Shown piece after piece: positions 1 through 13,359 of a stretch of 64,000 nt of DNA. The stretch comes from Eonycteris spelaea. Its lineage: Eukaryota; Chordata; Mammalia; Chiroptera; Pteropodidae. The DNA is taken from contig PUFA01000062.1 in NCBI GenBank assembly GCA_003508835.1, positions 5,673,001 to 5,737,000 of the forward strand, given 5' to 3'. The notes below the pieces were generated by a model that saw nothing but the letters and a program-made list of their open reading frames with translations, did not search any database and was not told the DNA's origin. The position numbers and the translations under genes are program-made. Each line of letters begins with the position of its first letter. Positions within the stretch are counted from its first letter, which is position 1.

Positions 1-3000
1 ATTTCATTTTTGTCCCATTCTAGACCACAACAAAAACACCAACACAAAAACATGAGTAAGAGGAAAATGTTGTAGGATCATTCATATGGGAAATGTTATT
101 TAGAAATCGTGTCCCTGAGCTCCACTTGCTCTGTCTCTCTGATCCAGTTTATCCCCAATTCTCAAGACAATGCAACAGTCTGTCATACCCTGAAGGGGAA
201 CAGAAAAACCAAACACTGTACTTCAAAGCATAGACACTCCTTACTAACTTAAAAGAAATGATCAAGCAATTTAATATGAAAATGAGTCAAACTTATTTTT
301 AAAAAAAAACATAATTGGAGCCCTATTGAAGCAAAAGAAATAATTAAGTTTTTTTTTTTTTTTTAAGCAGATTGTTTTGGAAGAAAATCAGACTTTTCTA
401 AGAAACTCTATGCTTGTTGAGTGTGGTCAGGTGGTTGCAACACGGGCTTGGAAATGTAGGATTCATGGCCCCTTTCTCCAAATCACAAATGTCTAACAGA
501 CTATAGACTCCAGAAAAGTTGTGTATTAACTCTGTGCTGTTGTTTAGATGTCAACAATATCAATACAACTATTACAATCCGATTTTAAGATTGTAGGAAT
601 TTATAGCACAAATGGAATCATCTTGCCATGATACAGTCTGGCTGATGCAAGGGCACCGTGTGATGAAAATAGTGGCCAGGAGACACCAGTGAAAAGGAGG
701 TATGTGTTTACATCAGTGTCCATGGGAACTCATATCAAATGGGCCACTAATGTGCACATAACCCAGATAACTATGATGGACAAAGTTATTTTGGAAATAG
801 CTAAGGAGAGAAGTGTGGGAAAGAGCTGTATATTATGTTGAGTTTGAGCTGTGAGCTGAACTGCAGGAGAAATACAAAATCTGTGTTGGAAAGATGAGCT
901 GTGTACAAAAAGGGAGCAATGAGGAAGGGAAAGAGATCAAGATTAAAAGTAGAAGTGACGGCTGTGAGGGTTTGGGGAAAGATTCTTTTCTCCATACTAA
1001 TGAGAGTAAGTTTGCATTATTATTGATTTATATGTACAGATTACATATTAGAGTCAGTACTAGGCATGAATATGACATATTGACTTTTAAGGCAAGGGCC
1101 TTCAACTCATGGCTTATTAACCTACTACCAGTATTGGCGTCTCTGAGAGGAGCCACAGCCAATAATACTTCCCAGCATGGAAAGGAATAGAGCTGCAGCT
1201 GGCACCAGGTCCATTTCACAGAAACCCCAAGAATCTACTGAAGTACAGACAGACAGACCCTCTGGGAGCTGGGGAAAGATACCCTAGCTAGAGTGGTAGT
1301 AAGTATGTCCAATTAAGCAGCATTACTAGCCCAATTAAACAACTGTTGTGGTCATTAAGAAACTCAAATGAGTTTGCTTTGTGACGATCTGTGAGTTTGC
1401 TTGGTGGTGGCATTAAGTACATTTACTGATTTAGTGCACCGTAGTGGTTATTAATAATTCTCACTGCTATATACTTCTCTGTGTGCTCTGGAAATTACCA
1501 TTTGCCTGGATCCTTGACTGAATGAAGATGACACTGGAGGTGAAAAGGACATCGCCTGAAAAGGAAAACATTTGGGTGTCCAGAATAGGCCTTGTCGAAA
1601 TTGCTAATACAGCTGCCTAAGCTTTTCTTGGAATTCTGGGTCATTCCCTCTCTCTGGCTGTCTCATGCCTTGTGATCTAACCAGCTCTCAGGGGCTCTTT
1701 GGTCAAGCACTCTGGCCTTGCTTCCTCCATTTGCTTGGCTGGCAACTCTCACATAGACTTCAATGGCAAAAAGCTGTCAACAGTTCATAAAAGGATCAAA
1801 CACCTTAAGACATTGTATACAAGTCCCAGGGATGTTTTCAAATACACTTCCTTTCCTAGTTCCTCATAGATAACCTTTGGCAGGCAGTTAAGTAATTTGG
1901 AAGGCAGTAGCCAGTTGTGATTTGGGGGAAAATTTTCCACACACCAGTTGCCACCATACAGGGTTTGGTTGGGTAGACATTTCATCAATGGAACCTTGTG
2001 ATATTCCTGTTAGCGGTCTTCCCCTTCCTAGGGAACAGAGGTCAAGGAAAGGTCTTTTAAAGGAGGCCAATTGTAAAGGCTTGGGCCTGCTTTCATGTCT
2101 GCCATCACAGCTCTTAACCATTCCTCCCCAGAGAAGTAAAAGAAAACACAGTTTTCCGTGTCCTTTTGTGCCAGCCTAGCTCCTAGCAAAAAGAGTTTCA
2201 AAATAAAGTATAGGTTTCAGAATTTTTCTCTAAATCGCCAGCTCTGAGGCTATATATTGGGAGAATGTCTAAAAAGGACTTGGACGATAAAGACAAAGAG
2301 TATTTCGCTGGCCTCATTTCCATGGCTAGGAGTGCTTTCTTGCTTTCTGACGCAGGAGGCAGTGAATGGATGAGCTGGCAAGGGGAAGTGAGACTCATTT
2401 TTCAGAGAACCACAATCTCTCGTCAGCCACTGGAGGATGCATAGAAGAGAAGTTAATTTAATTTATATAGTGGATACCTTACAGCAATCAGGGCTTAACT
2501 TCATCTCCGAACTGGTTGAGGAAGGACGTTAGAGAAACGCCACACCTAAAGGCCCAAGGCAGAAGCCAGAAGAGGTAGATACAATTTGTCTCTCCAAGAA
2601 ACACAGACAATTCACGTGATTTAAAAATAAATGCATGGACTCGACATTTGGCTTTCACGAAGTCACAAAGTTTAGGTAAAATTCTTTCAGATGTATCCAA
2701 AAAATTTCCAAAAGTCTTTTAAAGCTTTAGATGGGAAGGTCACAGCAAAAGGAAACAAAATTGCTCCACTTGGATTCAAATGACCAAAAATGAGCACATT
2801 TCCCACAATATTAACTCTGTAGCAATTCATTAATTTCTCCTTTCCAACAACAAACAAACAGTTTGTCAGGCACTACCTGGGTGATTTTAGAGGCCCATTA
2901 AATGTTTCAGCTATAAATTAGACACTGTTGTCCAAGTGCCATAGTCAGTGCTGGGAGGAAGACAGGCATATAAAATGGCCCTGGAAGTAAGAGTCAAGTG

Positions 3001-4040
3001 GATGCGAGAGATATTGACAAAATAGAAGCTTTATGAGTTGGTAATCAGCTGTATTTGTAAACTGAAGGAAGGAGTTAATTTGGGTTCTTGGCTTTTCTAG
3101 GCCTTAAATGAGAAATACATGAGGTAGGATTGAACTGTTGTGATTGCGGTTGTTATTGTATGTGGGTGGTGGGGGTGATGGCGATAAAGAGCTTAGTGTT
3201 ATAAGAATTCAAGGTTACAGTAAGGCACCCAGGTGATGGTATACAGTGAACAGAGGTCTGGATTTCAGGAGAAAGAGCTCACCTGGAGATGCAGATCTGA
3301 GAATCAATGAAAGTTTTAGAATATGTTCAGCTTATTCATGAAGGATGTGTGTACAAAGGAGAGGAAAGTTCTTTATTTTTGATAACTTGAAAGTATTTTT
3401 GGTAGCAGCTTCTGTCCTCCATATTCAAAAAGTGATACAAATGCAGCCATCAGTGAAATTCTTGACCTTGACTTTAACCCAAGGCAACTCATGCAGGCTT
3501 GCTGCTTTAGGCACCAAATTCAATAGCTTTGACAGTGTTTTCTTGGACAGAATTCCTTTTTCCTCTTTTAAATACCGTAACTCTCTAGTTTTCCCACAGC
3601 ACTTAACTTCCTTGAGAGAGATCAAAAAACCATCTGTGCTTCAATATGTCTTCTTTGGAAATCCATTTGATTATGCTGCCCATTGTAGAAGGAGATTAAA
3701 TCGGAATATTAGCTAATAAATTTTAATACAATTAGTATTCTAAAAGTCAAAATTTTGCCAGATTCCTAAGAACTTAAAAATATATACATCAATTCTTATG
3801 ACAAAAGAGACGACAATGATGAAATGAAATTATAAACACTGACTTCTGTCTATAAACCATTATATAAAAAAGTGTTCATGACAAATACCAAAATATTGCA
3901 TTTATTGAAAAAAATTTAAAAAGTAATATAATTTGAAAGGAGAACTTGGCACAGAGTGAAAATGAGAGGTTATAATATCGTTATTTTCAGCTAAGTAAAT
4001 GAAATTATTAGTGATAATTTAGCAGAGGAGAAGAAGCGAG
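1..4040. other. Unique intergenic or intronic sequence, no gene recognised
   Basis: AT-rich sequence without a recognisable exon or high-copy repeat. It holds a T-run near 349-364 and only short open frames with no family resemblance. A low-confidence protein-like remnant within it (3425-3690) is listed separately. Confidence 0.6.
3425..3690 (-). pseudogene. Possible decayed protein-coding remnant, source unknown
   Basis: Read on the minus strand, one frame gives a protein-like start (MGSIIKWISKEDILKH...). A neighbouring frame then continues for about 65 residues with a lysine-rich, amphipathic composition (KTRELRYLKEEKGILSKK, then LPWVKVKVKNFTDGC) and ends at a stop near 3425. The frames do not join without a shift, so if this is coding-derived it is broken. 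An AATAAA-like hexamer lies about 50 bases further on the same strand, but no A-tail or flanking direct repeat was seen. The plus strand also has a 123-codon open frame here, which weakens the case. I recognise no family. Confidence 0.18.
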
Positions 4041-4240
4041 TTTTATGAAAAGTCAGTTCAGTGGTTAAGATGCTGGGCTGTGGAGTCAGAATGACTGGAT
4101 TCAAATCTTGGTCAAATTACTTCTTCAAGTCTCTCATTTTCTCTTCTGCAAAATGGGGATATCATTAGGACTTTGGGTTAGGGGCAGTATAAGGAACAAA
4201 TGACACTACATAGAGTCTGGTATATAGTAAAGATTCAGTA
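4041..4240 (+). mobile_element. MIR: MIR SINE
   Basis: Nearly full-length MIR in sense orientation. It has the 'cagtggttaaga' A-box region, 'tgtggagtcaga', 'attcaaatcttgg', the 'ctgcaaaatgggg' core and the 'agtaagtgtta' 3' end in the expected order. It is well diverged, as expected for a mammal-wide tRNA-derived SINE. Confidence 0.9.
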
Positions 4241-5084
4241 AGTGTTATGAGGCCGTGATGATGCTGCTGATGATGACTGAGTGGGGTTTTGAACTGACAT
4301 GTGACTCAAAACCACATCTTATTAAAACAGGACATTAAGCAACATGATAAGATACACTATTGTTTACAATACGATACAAATGGAGAGTCAGAGCTGCTGC
4401 ATCTGGCTGCGTGGTCTGTGCATTGCACAATTCCAGGGGCTCCCTTCACAGAGGTGGTGACATGCATAGAGCCTACTGGATTTCTGCTGGCTCTAGCCAG
4501 AAATTAAGCCACAAGGACAAGAACTTCCCTTTTCTCCCTCCTGGAATTAAAAAAATGTTGCTTTGTCCTCATTCAATCTCGGAACTCCTAACCTATACAC
4601 AATTCTTCATTTCTGCTACTTTAGGTAAACCAAGGGTGTCAAATGAGTCTCCAGGGCCAGACAGTTAAAGAAACATGTGAACTGAGCTTGCTATACTAAA
4701 GCAGAGAAAGGCCTCACCTACAGGTAATACATATTCACATGGTTTTGAAACATGGCATGGCATAAATAAAACACATCTTGATGGCGTAGCAAGCTAACCA
4801 ACCACGTAGCTTGGCTTGAGTCACTTCATCTCAGTTTTCTTAATGTAGACAAATGAAAGGTGGGACCATTCTCTCACTGTGACTCAGGAAGGATGATTAT
4901 GGAGACTCAGGGATTCAGCTCTCCTCAGCCTTCTCAGTCTACCCCCAGAAATTACTGACTCCTGAGTCAGACTAAAGATGCTGGTCTGAAAAAGAACAGC
5001 CTGTTCCCCAAGGAGTAGCCCATCTCCACCCCTCCTCCCACTGCTCTATTTCATGGTCTCCTAAGTATTTGAGTAAAGCTTTTA
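4241..5084. other. Unique sequence, no gene recognised
   Basis: Two overlapping short open frames (4301-4507 and 4360-4668) have no recognisable similarity or splice context. Nothing else was identified. Confidence 0.55.
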
Positions 5085-8000
5085 AAATCACTTAAGAAAT
5101 ATCTGTTTGTTGTAAAACACAGTATTCAAAAAATACAGACAAGCAGAAGGGAGAAATAATAGTCACATCTCTGAGTATACGCACACACACATATTCGGTG
5201 TTCCTCTGGTACATTCTCACATATTAATTATATGACATTAGTTAGGATCATTCTGTACATGCTCTTTTATCATATGTCCTTTGTGATTGCTATGTTTCTT
5301 CAATACTTTTTTTAATTTAATGTTTCGTTTCAGAATAGTGTACATAAAAGTTGCAAAGATAGTGCAGAAACTTTCCACCCATTTCCTCTCTTGTTTACCT
5401 CTTCTATTACTATGGTATGTCTGTCACAACTAATTACCAGCCTTGATGTTACTATTAACTAAACCCTATGCTTTACTCAGATTTAGTAAGTTTCTCTAAT
5501 GTTCCTTTTTTGTTCCAGGGTTCCATTTAGGATACAACATTACATTTCATTGCCATGTCTCCTTGTTCTCCTCTTGACTGTGACAGTTTCTCACACTTTT
5601 CTTGTTTTTGATGATTTTGACATCAAAGAAGTACTGGTCAGGTATTTTGCAGAATGCCTCCAAACTTCGATTTGTCTGATTTTTTTTTTTTTTTTTTTAT
5701 GATTAGGCTAGGATTATGGGTTTAGGATGTGAAGTCCCATTTTCATCTATCATATCAGGAGCACATGCCATTGACATGACTTATCGCTGATGATGGTCAC
5801 TTTGATCACCTGCTTAAAGGAGTATTTGCCAGGTTTCTTCCCTGTAAAGTAGGTTTTTTATAGGCTGCTCTTTGGAAGCCAGTTGCTAAGCACAGTCTAC
5901 TCAAAGTGTATGGAGTTAGGTCTCCACCTTGAAGGAAGAGAATCTACAGAAATTTTTTGGGAATTTTTCTGTATAGGAGATTTGTTTCTTCTTAATTACT
6001 TATTTGTTCAGTCATTTATTTATATTGGTGTGGACTCATGGCTATTTATTTTAAACTGTAGGTTGTAATTCAATATTATGTTATTTATTTTATTGCTCAA
6101 ATTGTTGTGGTTTTGGCTATTGGGAGTTCTTTTATGTTGTCTCCTGTGTCCCTCTGACAGACTTCTTCCTTTGGTTTTTGAGCACTTCCTTACTTTCTGG
6201 CACTAAGAGATGTGCCAGGCTCATCTTGTATATTTCCTGTCCAGTACTAGAATAAGCCATTTCTCCAGGGATCCCTGGGTCTTTTTATTGGAGAACAGTA
6301 TTAGAAACCAAGATCTGAGTGCATATATGCTCATCTGAGTAAAACATATGATCCGAAAGGCTGTAGTATCATTGCTTCTAGTCCCCTTCAGCTGACAGAG
6401 GTAAAAGACTTATGTAGGTATGCTAATCCATGTTCACACACATACACACGATTGTTCCTGTACCTATTGATCTGTGCCTATGTTGAGCAACACATAAGTT
6501 CATTTCAGTGTCTCCAACCCTAACCAATCACTACGTGATTCATTCTTGCCTCACTCTTGCTCCGTTACCTCTCTCCCCAATCATGAGAAATCTGTCTTCT
6601 ACTATCTGTTATCCACTTATTTACTTGTTCAACACCAAGAAACAGTTATCGCGATTTTAGACTTGTTAAACCAAACCATGTGATCAACAATATTCTCAAC
6701 TAGAATATGGTGCTTATGGTTGGTTCCTTTTTCTTTTGGCTTAGTTTCCAGTTAGAACACCATTTTCCAAAGTTACTTAGGTCAACACCTTTTTCTCCCT
6801 ATCACCTTCAATGAGTTTAGTCATATATTTGCAATACAATTAAATTCTTTTGTCACAGCTTGTATTCTGAAATCACCAGACCTCTTTGTGTTTTAAATTT
6901 GCACATATTAAGTTTCACTATGTACTGTAAAGCTCTCTGGGTTTTGACAAATGCATAGAATCATGTGTCTCCCAACAGTACTGCATAGATTAGTTTCATC
7001 ACCTTAAAAATTCCCAGTCCTTCCCCTAGTCAAACACTTCCTCCTCCTCATATTCTTAGTAACCGCTGTTCTATATTCAGCCCTATAATTTTGGTTGTTT
7101 CTGGAATATCATATGAATTGAATTATATGTTATTTAGCCTTATTAGTCTGGCTTTGTTCACTTGTAAAATGAGTTTATGATTTGTTCATGTTGGCGTGTG
7201 AAACAATAGCTTATTCTTTTTAATTGCTAAATGGTATCCCATTGTATGGATATACCACAGTTTATTCATCCATTCACCTATTGAAGGACATGTTTGTTAC
7301 TTGAAGTTTTTGACAATTATGAATAAAGCTGCTATAAACATTTACATGGAAGTTTTATGAAGACATAAGTTTCAAATCAGTTAGGTAAATGATTCGGAGA
7401 ACGATTGCTGAGTCATATGGTAAGTTTACGTTTAACTTAATAAGAAACTGCAAACTGTCTTCCAAACTGCTATCCCATTTTGTATTCCCACCAGCAATGA
7501 ATGAGAATTCCTATTCCTCTGCATTCTTCATTAGCATTTGATATTGCCACAGTTTTGGATTTTAGCCATTCCAATAGATGCACAGAGTTATCTCTTGTGT
7601 TTAAATTTGAATTTCTCTAATAACAAATTATACTGAACTTCTTTTCATAAGCTTATTTGTCGTTTGTGTATCTTCTTCAGTACAGTGTTTGTTTAGATCT
7701 TTTGCTCATTTTTAAATTAGATTATTTGCTTTCTTATGGTTGAATTTTAAGAGTTCTTTATATATTATGGCTACAAGTCCTTGAAAAAGATTACTTGTAA
7801 ATATTTTCTCCCTGTGTGTGGCTTGTCTTTTTACTATCTTAACAGTGTGTTTATAAAGAAAAAGTTTTAAATTTTGATTAAGTCCAAATTATCAATTTTT
7901 TTTCTTTGTGAAATGTGCTTTCAGTGTAACAACACTGAAAACTCTTTGCTTAGCCCAAGGTCACACAGATCTTTTCAAATTTTTTCCTAGAAGTTTTACA

Positions 8001-8345
8001 GTTTTACATTTAGGTCTATAACACATTTTAAGTTAATTTTTGTATAACGTGTAAGGTATATATAGGCCACAGTTCATTATGTTTCACATGAATGTCTAAT
8101 TGTTCAGCATTTGTTGAAAAGACTATTCCTTCTCCATTGAATTGCTTCCTCACCTTTGTAAAATAAATCTGTATTTATGTGGAACAACTATTTTTGGGTC
8201 CTCTTTTCTGTTCAATTGGTTTATGTATCTGTCTTTTAAAACATCCCATATTGTTTTAAACACTGTGGTTTTATAGTAAGTTTTGAAATTGGGTAATGGG
8301 AGTCCTCCAACTTTGTTTACCTTTTTCAAAATTATTTAGACTAAT
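5085..8345 (-). mobile_element. Old L1M LINE-1, 3' UTR plus end of ORF2
   Basis: The plus strand reads as antisense L1. The 3' UTR lies at low coordinates; the stretch around 6030-6400 matches the old L1M 3' UTR, including 'tggactcatgg' and 'attggagaacagtattagaaaccaagatctg'-like text. Antisense ORF2 end follows: 7230-7330 contains the 'atggtatcccattgtatgg...ccattcacctattgaaggacat' block, complementary to the conserved ORF2 C-terminal region. The element is 5' truncated near 8345. It is full of stops and indels, so inactive. A pure T-run at 5681-5699 is not part of the usual consensus. The 5085-5290 part resembles a further L1M 3' UTR segment and is less certain. Confidence 0.85.
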
Positions 8346-8369
8346 CTAAGTCCTTTATAATATCAAATA

Positions 8370-8620
8370 AAAAAAGAAATAATAACACCTCTGTTTGTAT
8401 ATTACTTTACAGCTTACTAAGCATTTTTACAGTCATGATCTCATTTGATCCTTACAGTAATGTTGTGAAGTAGCCACAGAGGGCTACTATTAATCCCATT
8501 GTACAGATAAGGAAACTGAGGTTCAGAGAGGTTAAATAAGCTGCTCCAGATCATGCAACTAAAAAATAGGATCCAAAACAGGAATCCAGAGCTAGGGACA
8601 GAATAGTGCTCTATGAGGGA
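8370..8620 (-). mobile_element. MIR: MIR SINE, antisense
   Basis: The plus strand shows the MIR reverse complement: 'atctcatttgatccttacag', 'attgtacagataaggaaactgaggttcagagaggttaa' in pieces, then a degraded tRNA-like end. It sits directly between two L1 fragments. Confidence 0.88.
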
Positions 8621-8659
8621 CTATTGAGGGATTAAGCATGACCAAAGGTAGGAAAACAT

Positions 8660-9770
8660 TTTATTTCATGGATTTAAGATTCAAATCAAGTCTCAAGTTT
8701 GTCTACTGAAAGAGACCTTGAAGGCATATTGTAATGGCTCAACATGTGGGGGGATCAGGAGGTGAAAATCCTCTGCAGATGGAAACAAGTTGTACAACTT
8801 TAAGACAGGTATAATTTTTATAACATTGCTATGAAAAGGAAAGAATTAGTGTTAATGAAATGGAAGTCCAAGAATGCATTAGAAATGTCACAAATAGCCA
8901 AATAACTTGAACTCTGCTTAATCTACTCAAAGGAAAAAAAAAAATAGGAAAATGAGGAAAAAATAGCAACACAAACAGACATTAGTGGAACTCTGTCTAC
9001 CCCAAAGAAAAAGTCTTTCAAATCTCCCCGCAACACGTACACAAATAATTTCAGAAAAACTGCACTTACATAGGCTAAGCCACTGATGGATATTTACAAA
9101 ATTTTAGAAAGTTTTCCAAGCATGACACCAAGACAAAACTGATAAAGGAGATTTGTAGATGTGATTATACAAAATTTAAACATTTCTCTCTAAGTCAAAA
9201 TAACAAGAAATACCATAGACAAAGTTATACATTAAAAGGACAAATTGGAAAAATATTTGGAAAATATGTGTCTGACAAAGGGTTAATGTCTTCAGTTTTA
9301 AAAATCTCTAACAAATTTATGATAATTATAAAATTAACTTCCCATTTGAAAAATATGGGTTTGGAATATGAACAGGAAATTTAAATCAGAAAAAAAAACA
9401 TATATCCCATAAGCCTATGATAATATGTTCCACCATTATTTGTAAACATATCTAACCACACTAAAAGAAAGTTATTTTATTGATGTGGGAAAATGTTATA
9501 ATAAATGTGCAAAAAGAGGTTAGAAAACCTTGTATTTGGAATTTATATATATATATATATATATTTTTTTTTTTTAGGTTTCTTTTTTTCTTATTATTAT
9601 ATGCACACACACACATGCACACATCTAAGTTCTGAAAGGACAGAGGAACTAAGACATGAACAGTGGTTATCTCTAGGCAGCAAGATTATGGACACTTTAA
9701 TTGCATCTTTTCTTTTTCTTATTTAATTTTAAAAATAATGAACATGAATTAATTTTAATAAAGAAACCAA
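8660..9770 (+). mobile_element. Old L1M LINE-1, end of ORF2 and 3' end
   Basis: Sense-strand ORF2 C-terminal sequence is recognisable at 9180-9400 ('aaataccatagacaaagtt', 'gacaaagggttaatgtc', 'ggatatgaacaggaa'-like). A typical L1 3' tail follows at 9655-9700 ('acagtggttatctct'). An internal deletion joins the two parts, and a (TA)n/T-run and a CA tract lie between them. The element is inactive. The upstream limit is approximate. Confidence 0.75.
9543..9575. repeat. (TA)n followed by T-run
   Basis: About ten TA units run directly into a 12-T tract inside the L1 remnant. Confidence 0.95.
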
Positions 9771-10880
9771 ATCGGCCATTACATCTGTAAGTAGGAATAT
9801 AAATTCTCATTACACAATGGTTTCTATTTAAAAAACATGTTTAACTTACAGGATTTGGATTTTCAAACCCCATTTCAGGAACACAATCAGCCATGAAAAA
9901 GGAAGACTTTGTATACTTCATTTGAATAAATGATTTAGTTGGCTTGTTCCCACTTGGTGTTCCTGCCCTTCAGGATAATTCGCATAGTTACCTCCTGGCT
10001 TCCTAGATATAATTACTCTACTAGGAAAAGAAGTACCTAGATTATTATATAAACAAACAGCATAATCATAAATGTATCTTCTGGAATTTTAGATGTTGTC
10101 TATTTTTCTTTCATAGCAAAATTAGATTTATGTATATTTCACATATGCTACATTAGAAACTTAGAGCATTTGAAGAAATACTCCATTGTGGTCAGCTGTA
10201 GACTCTAAGGCAACAGACTCTTCCCCCAATTCAGAGTCATCTTCTTCAGCAATCTTGCCCTCAGGCGTCCCCACACACTTGGCCCCATTAACAAGCACAA
10301 CTTGCTATATACATACACCATTGTTTAACTAGGTAAAGATAAGGAGAATGAGAACACATTCTCACAATCAGCCAGGGAACAAAATCAGAACCCAAATAAA
10401 AAGCAGTTTGAGAAAACTTATTTTCTGCTTCTTAAGTTTCCAAAAACCAGATCACGCTCATTGGAGAAGACGGATGATCTAATACGTTTCCAAAGACTTT
10501 GAGATCCTGCAAGTGTTCTTGCTCTCCATGGAAGGCAGTTTGGCAGAGGCACTTCCTCTTAGTGAAGGTCAAGGTGGCAGATAGACTTTGCATACCCAAC
10601 CTGTTATGTTTCTCACACAAGGGTAAAGACAAAAACTCTCCTTACGAAGGCATGAAGGCATCGTTAGCATTTATGTTGTACATCATGAGCACATGATTGA
10701 AGTGGAAATGTCTGGCTCTGCTCCAGCTTAATCACATACATAAGAGACTACTTCATATATTGGGCCACTGGTCACTGCTCCTTCTCATCGCTGAATCCCG
10801 ACTGCCATTGCCTCAGAAATAGGAAAGACCCTTTCCTAGATGAAAATGGCTTCTTTTGTTGTTTACCACAAATATTCCAA
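9771..10880. other. Unique or highly degraded sequence, no gene recognised
   Basis: AT-rich, probably including more decayed L1 at its left edge. Short overlapping open frames at 10432-10696 on both strands show no family features. Confidence 0.5.
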
Positions 10881-10893
10881 TGTGTGTGTGTGC

Positions 10894-10950
<57 letters not shown>
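10881..10950. repeat. (TG)n-(GA)n compound microsatellite
   Basis: A short TG tract (10881-10891) passes into a nearly pure GA tract up to 10950, interrupted once by 'aaag'. A purine/pyrimidine mirror tract of this sort can form H-DNA. The serine/leucine-rich open frame across it is a repeat artefact. Confidence 0.97.
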
Positions 10951-11034
10951 TCTATGAGGGTCTCATTTGGAAACCGGATTGAAATGTTCTCTTGAATCTG
11001 GCAGAACCTGGCTGGTAGCAGTGGAAGATATTTC

Positions 11035-11235
11035 TTAATAATAATGATGATGCCACTCACACTTTTCATCTTCAAAGCACTTTACAAACAGTAATTAATT
11101 CCCATAACACTCATGAGGTAAGTAAGTAAACACCATTATCCCCATTTTATAGACAGAGAAATTGAGGTGAAGTAGCTAAGCTAATGGCCCAAGGCCAAAA
11201 GGAGACAGTATCAGAGCTGGGATCAGAGGGGCGAT
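11035..11235 (-). mobile_element. MIR: MIR SINE, antisense
   Basis: The plus strand reads 'aaagcactttacaaacag', 'cattatccccattttatagac', then 'agaaattgaggtgaag' and 'tcagagctgggatca'. This is the reverse complement of the MIR core and 5' half. Confidence 0.85.
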
Positions 11236-13320
11236 GTTCCTGGTATCTGCTCCGCTCATCCCCTCCAGGTCGCACCAGCCCTGCCCTGGCCTGGGTCAGA
11301 GGAAAGTCCCCGTGGAGCTGCAGGTAGCCGGAGGCTGAAGGAGGGCAGGACTCCCGGCAGGCCCAGCTCTGGCCTCGCTGCCCTGGCAAATGAATGCTGC
11401 TATTCACTGTGTGGGCAGTTTGTGGGCGTTCACTTCAAGATCGTCCCAAAATAACAACAACAAAAACCCCATTGAGGCTCCTTTCTCCTCGGACCATGTA
11501 TTTCCTGAGTGTTTCCTTGAAATCGGGGGATGCATGGTACATACACGCCCTCAGGAAGCAGGATAATTCAGCCCACCCTACAATTCTCGGTAGGCGACAT
11601 TCAGAAATGTGACCACAGACCAGGCTGCGCTGCGGGGATCTTCCCCGGTGGGGTTTCTGGCTGAGCTCCCTCACAAGATGTTTAAGAGCCATCTGGCTGG
11701 ATTCATGCTGGAATACTCATCTGGCTGCTGCCTCGCCATGGCCCCCTGGCTCCTTGTGTTCAAGGTAGACAGACACATCCCAAGTAGCTGGCAATCGCAC
11801 TGAAACCTTATATCAATGCTGCAGAGGCAGGCCAGGAGAAAATATGAATTGAAATGAAATGAAAATGGCTTGTCAAGGAGGGGCCTAATCTCAGGGAAGT
11901 GAAGGCACTGATCAAACTTCCACACTACTCCGATGTGAATTTTACCCAGACCACCCTGCTAGACATCAATCATAACAGTCCTGCACTGGTCCCAAGGACA
12001 TATCAAACACTGCTCTCCAATGCTTTTTACCTGCCCGGAATGCTGCTACCTCCCCTGCATCTCTCCTCCCACCATCTCAAATTTCCTTTGGCCACCTGAA
12101 GGTTGCATGACCACCCACTTCATATGTGTGGCAAATCTAGAAGCTGCTGCTTTCAGCATTATCTAGATCGTGGTGGTGTCATAACTTGGCCCCTAATGAA
12201 AGCTCATAGTCTTTGAAGTGCTGAACCTAACATAACAAATAGTTATACCATTCAGCCCGATGCTCGCTTTGGCTCCACATCTGCCTCCTGTTTGGCAGCG
12301 TGCACCCTGCAGAGCGATTCTGCAGGGAGACCAAACCTAGAGAACCTCGGAACGTCTCTTGGAGAAGAAAAAAGACCCAAGAACATAGTGACAGCACCCA
12401 GGACAACAATGGCACGGACGCCCTGTCAGCATCGGGCACACCCAGTGGGCCCCATTGAGACACCTTTGTCTAGGGTCTCCTGCGGCACCTTGCAGAGAAC
12501 AGCATTTGGTCCCGCCCACCTCATTCACTTCTAACCTGCTGTTGAAACAGGTGAGTTTAGCAAAGCACAGGTTTACATTGTTTATACATAGCCTCCCAAT
12601 AAGGCAGCAGACCTGGACGGGAAGAAGCCCCCAAATTGAATAAGGCCCATCAATACGTAGATGACATTAATCAGACAAGATACCGCCACATCAGGACTGG
12701 TCCACATAATTGCAAAAAAGGAACAATCCTAAAAGTAACCAATAAAGCCTGAACAACATGGTTACTGTAATATCTTGCCTCTGGTTCCTGGGCAGGCAAA
12801 ATCTCTCCATGTGACCCAAGGGTGAATTAAACCCAGGAGAAGAATTCTTCTCTGTCAGCTCCGCGTGGACTCCTCTTCCCCTCCCACGCTGATCTCCCCG
12901 CTGGCCCCATGGCCGGCATGTCCCAGACTCGGGCGCTACACACGCATTCGTTCCCTCCGCGGTGACACGCTCCAGGTGAACACTGGGGAGGAGGGCAGAG
13001 CAGAGAGGCATGGCTTCTCACCACATGAAAGAAACAGAATCGGCTCCCTGCCAGAGTGCCGGCTGCACGGGGACAAAGCACGTCACACCTTGGATTTTGA
13101 AGTTCATAAATAGATCCACAGTGTTGGTACTTCAGGGGGATGGTGGGTGGGAGTTGGAGACCTGTTTCCCCAACTCTGTAATTAATTTATCCAGCAATGA
13201 GGCTATCATGATGCCAGGAAGAGAAAAAGAACCCCTGGGGGCTGTCTGTGGCATTTCCTCAGAATGGCTGGGTTCTGTTGAGACGGGGTGCAGCCTAGAT
13301 GTGCATGAACTCAAGTCTGT
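11236..13320. other. Unique, relatively GC-rich sequence
   Basis: No recognised repeats. GC content is above the window average at 11240-11400 and 12240-13100, with a CpG cluster at 12861-12970 listed separately. Many overlapping short open frames exist on both strands, none with a recognisable domain. The GC level alone makes such frames likely. Confidence 0.55.
12861..12970. promoter_or_regulatory. Small CpG cluster, possible regulatory element
   Basis: By hand count about 12 CpG dinucleotides occur within 110 bases, in a window where CpG is otherwise scarce. No TATA box or clear initiator was seen. It could be a small unmethylated element or part of a CpG-rich exon. Too short to meet usual island length criteria. 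Confidence 0.3.
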
Positions 13321-13321
13321 G

Positions 13322-13359
<38 letters not shown>

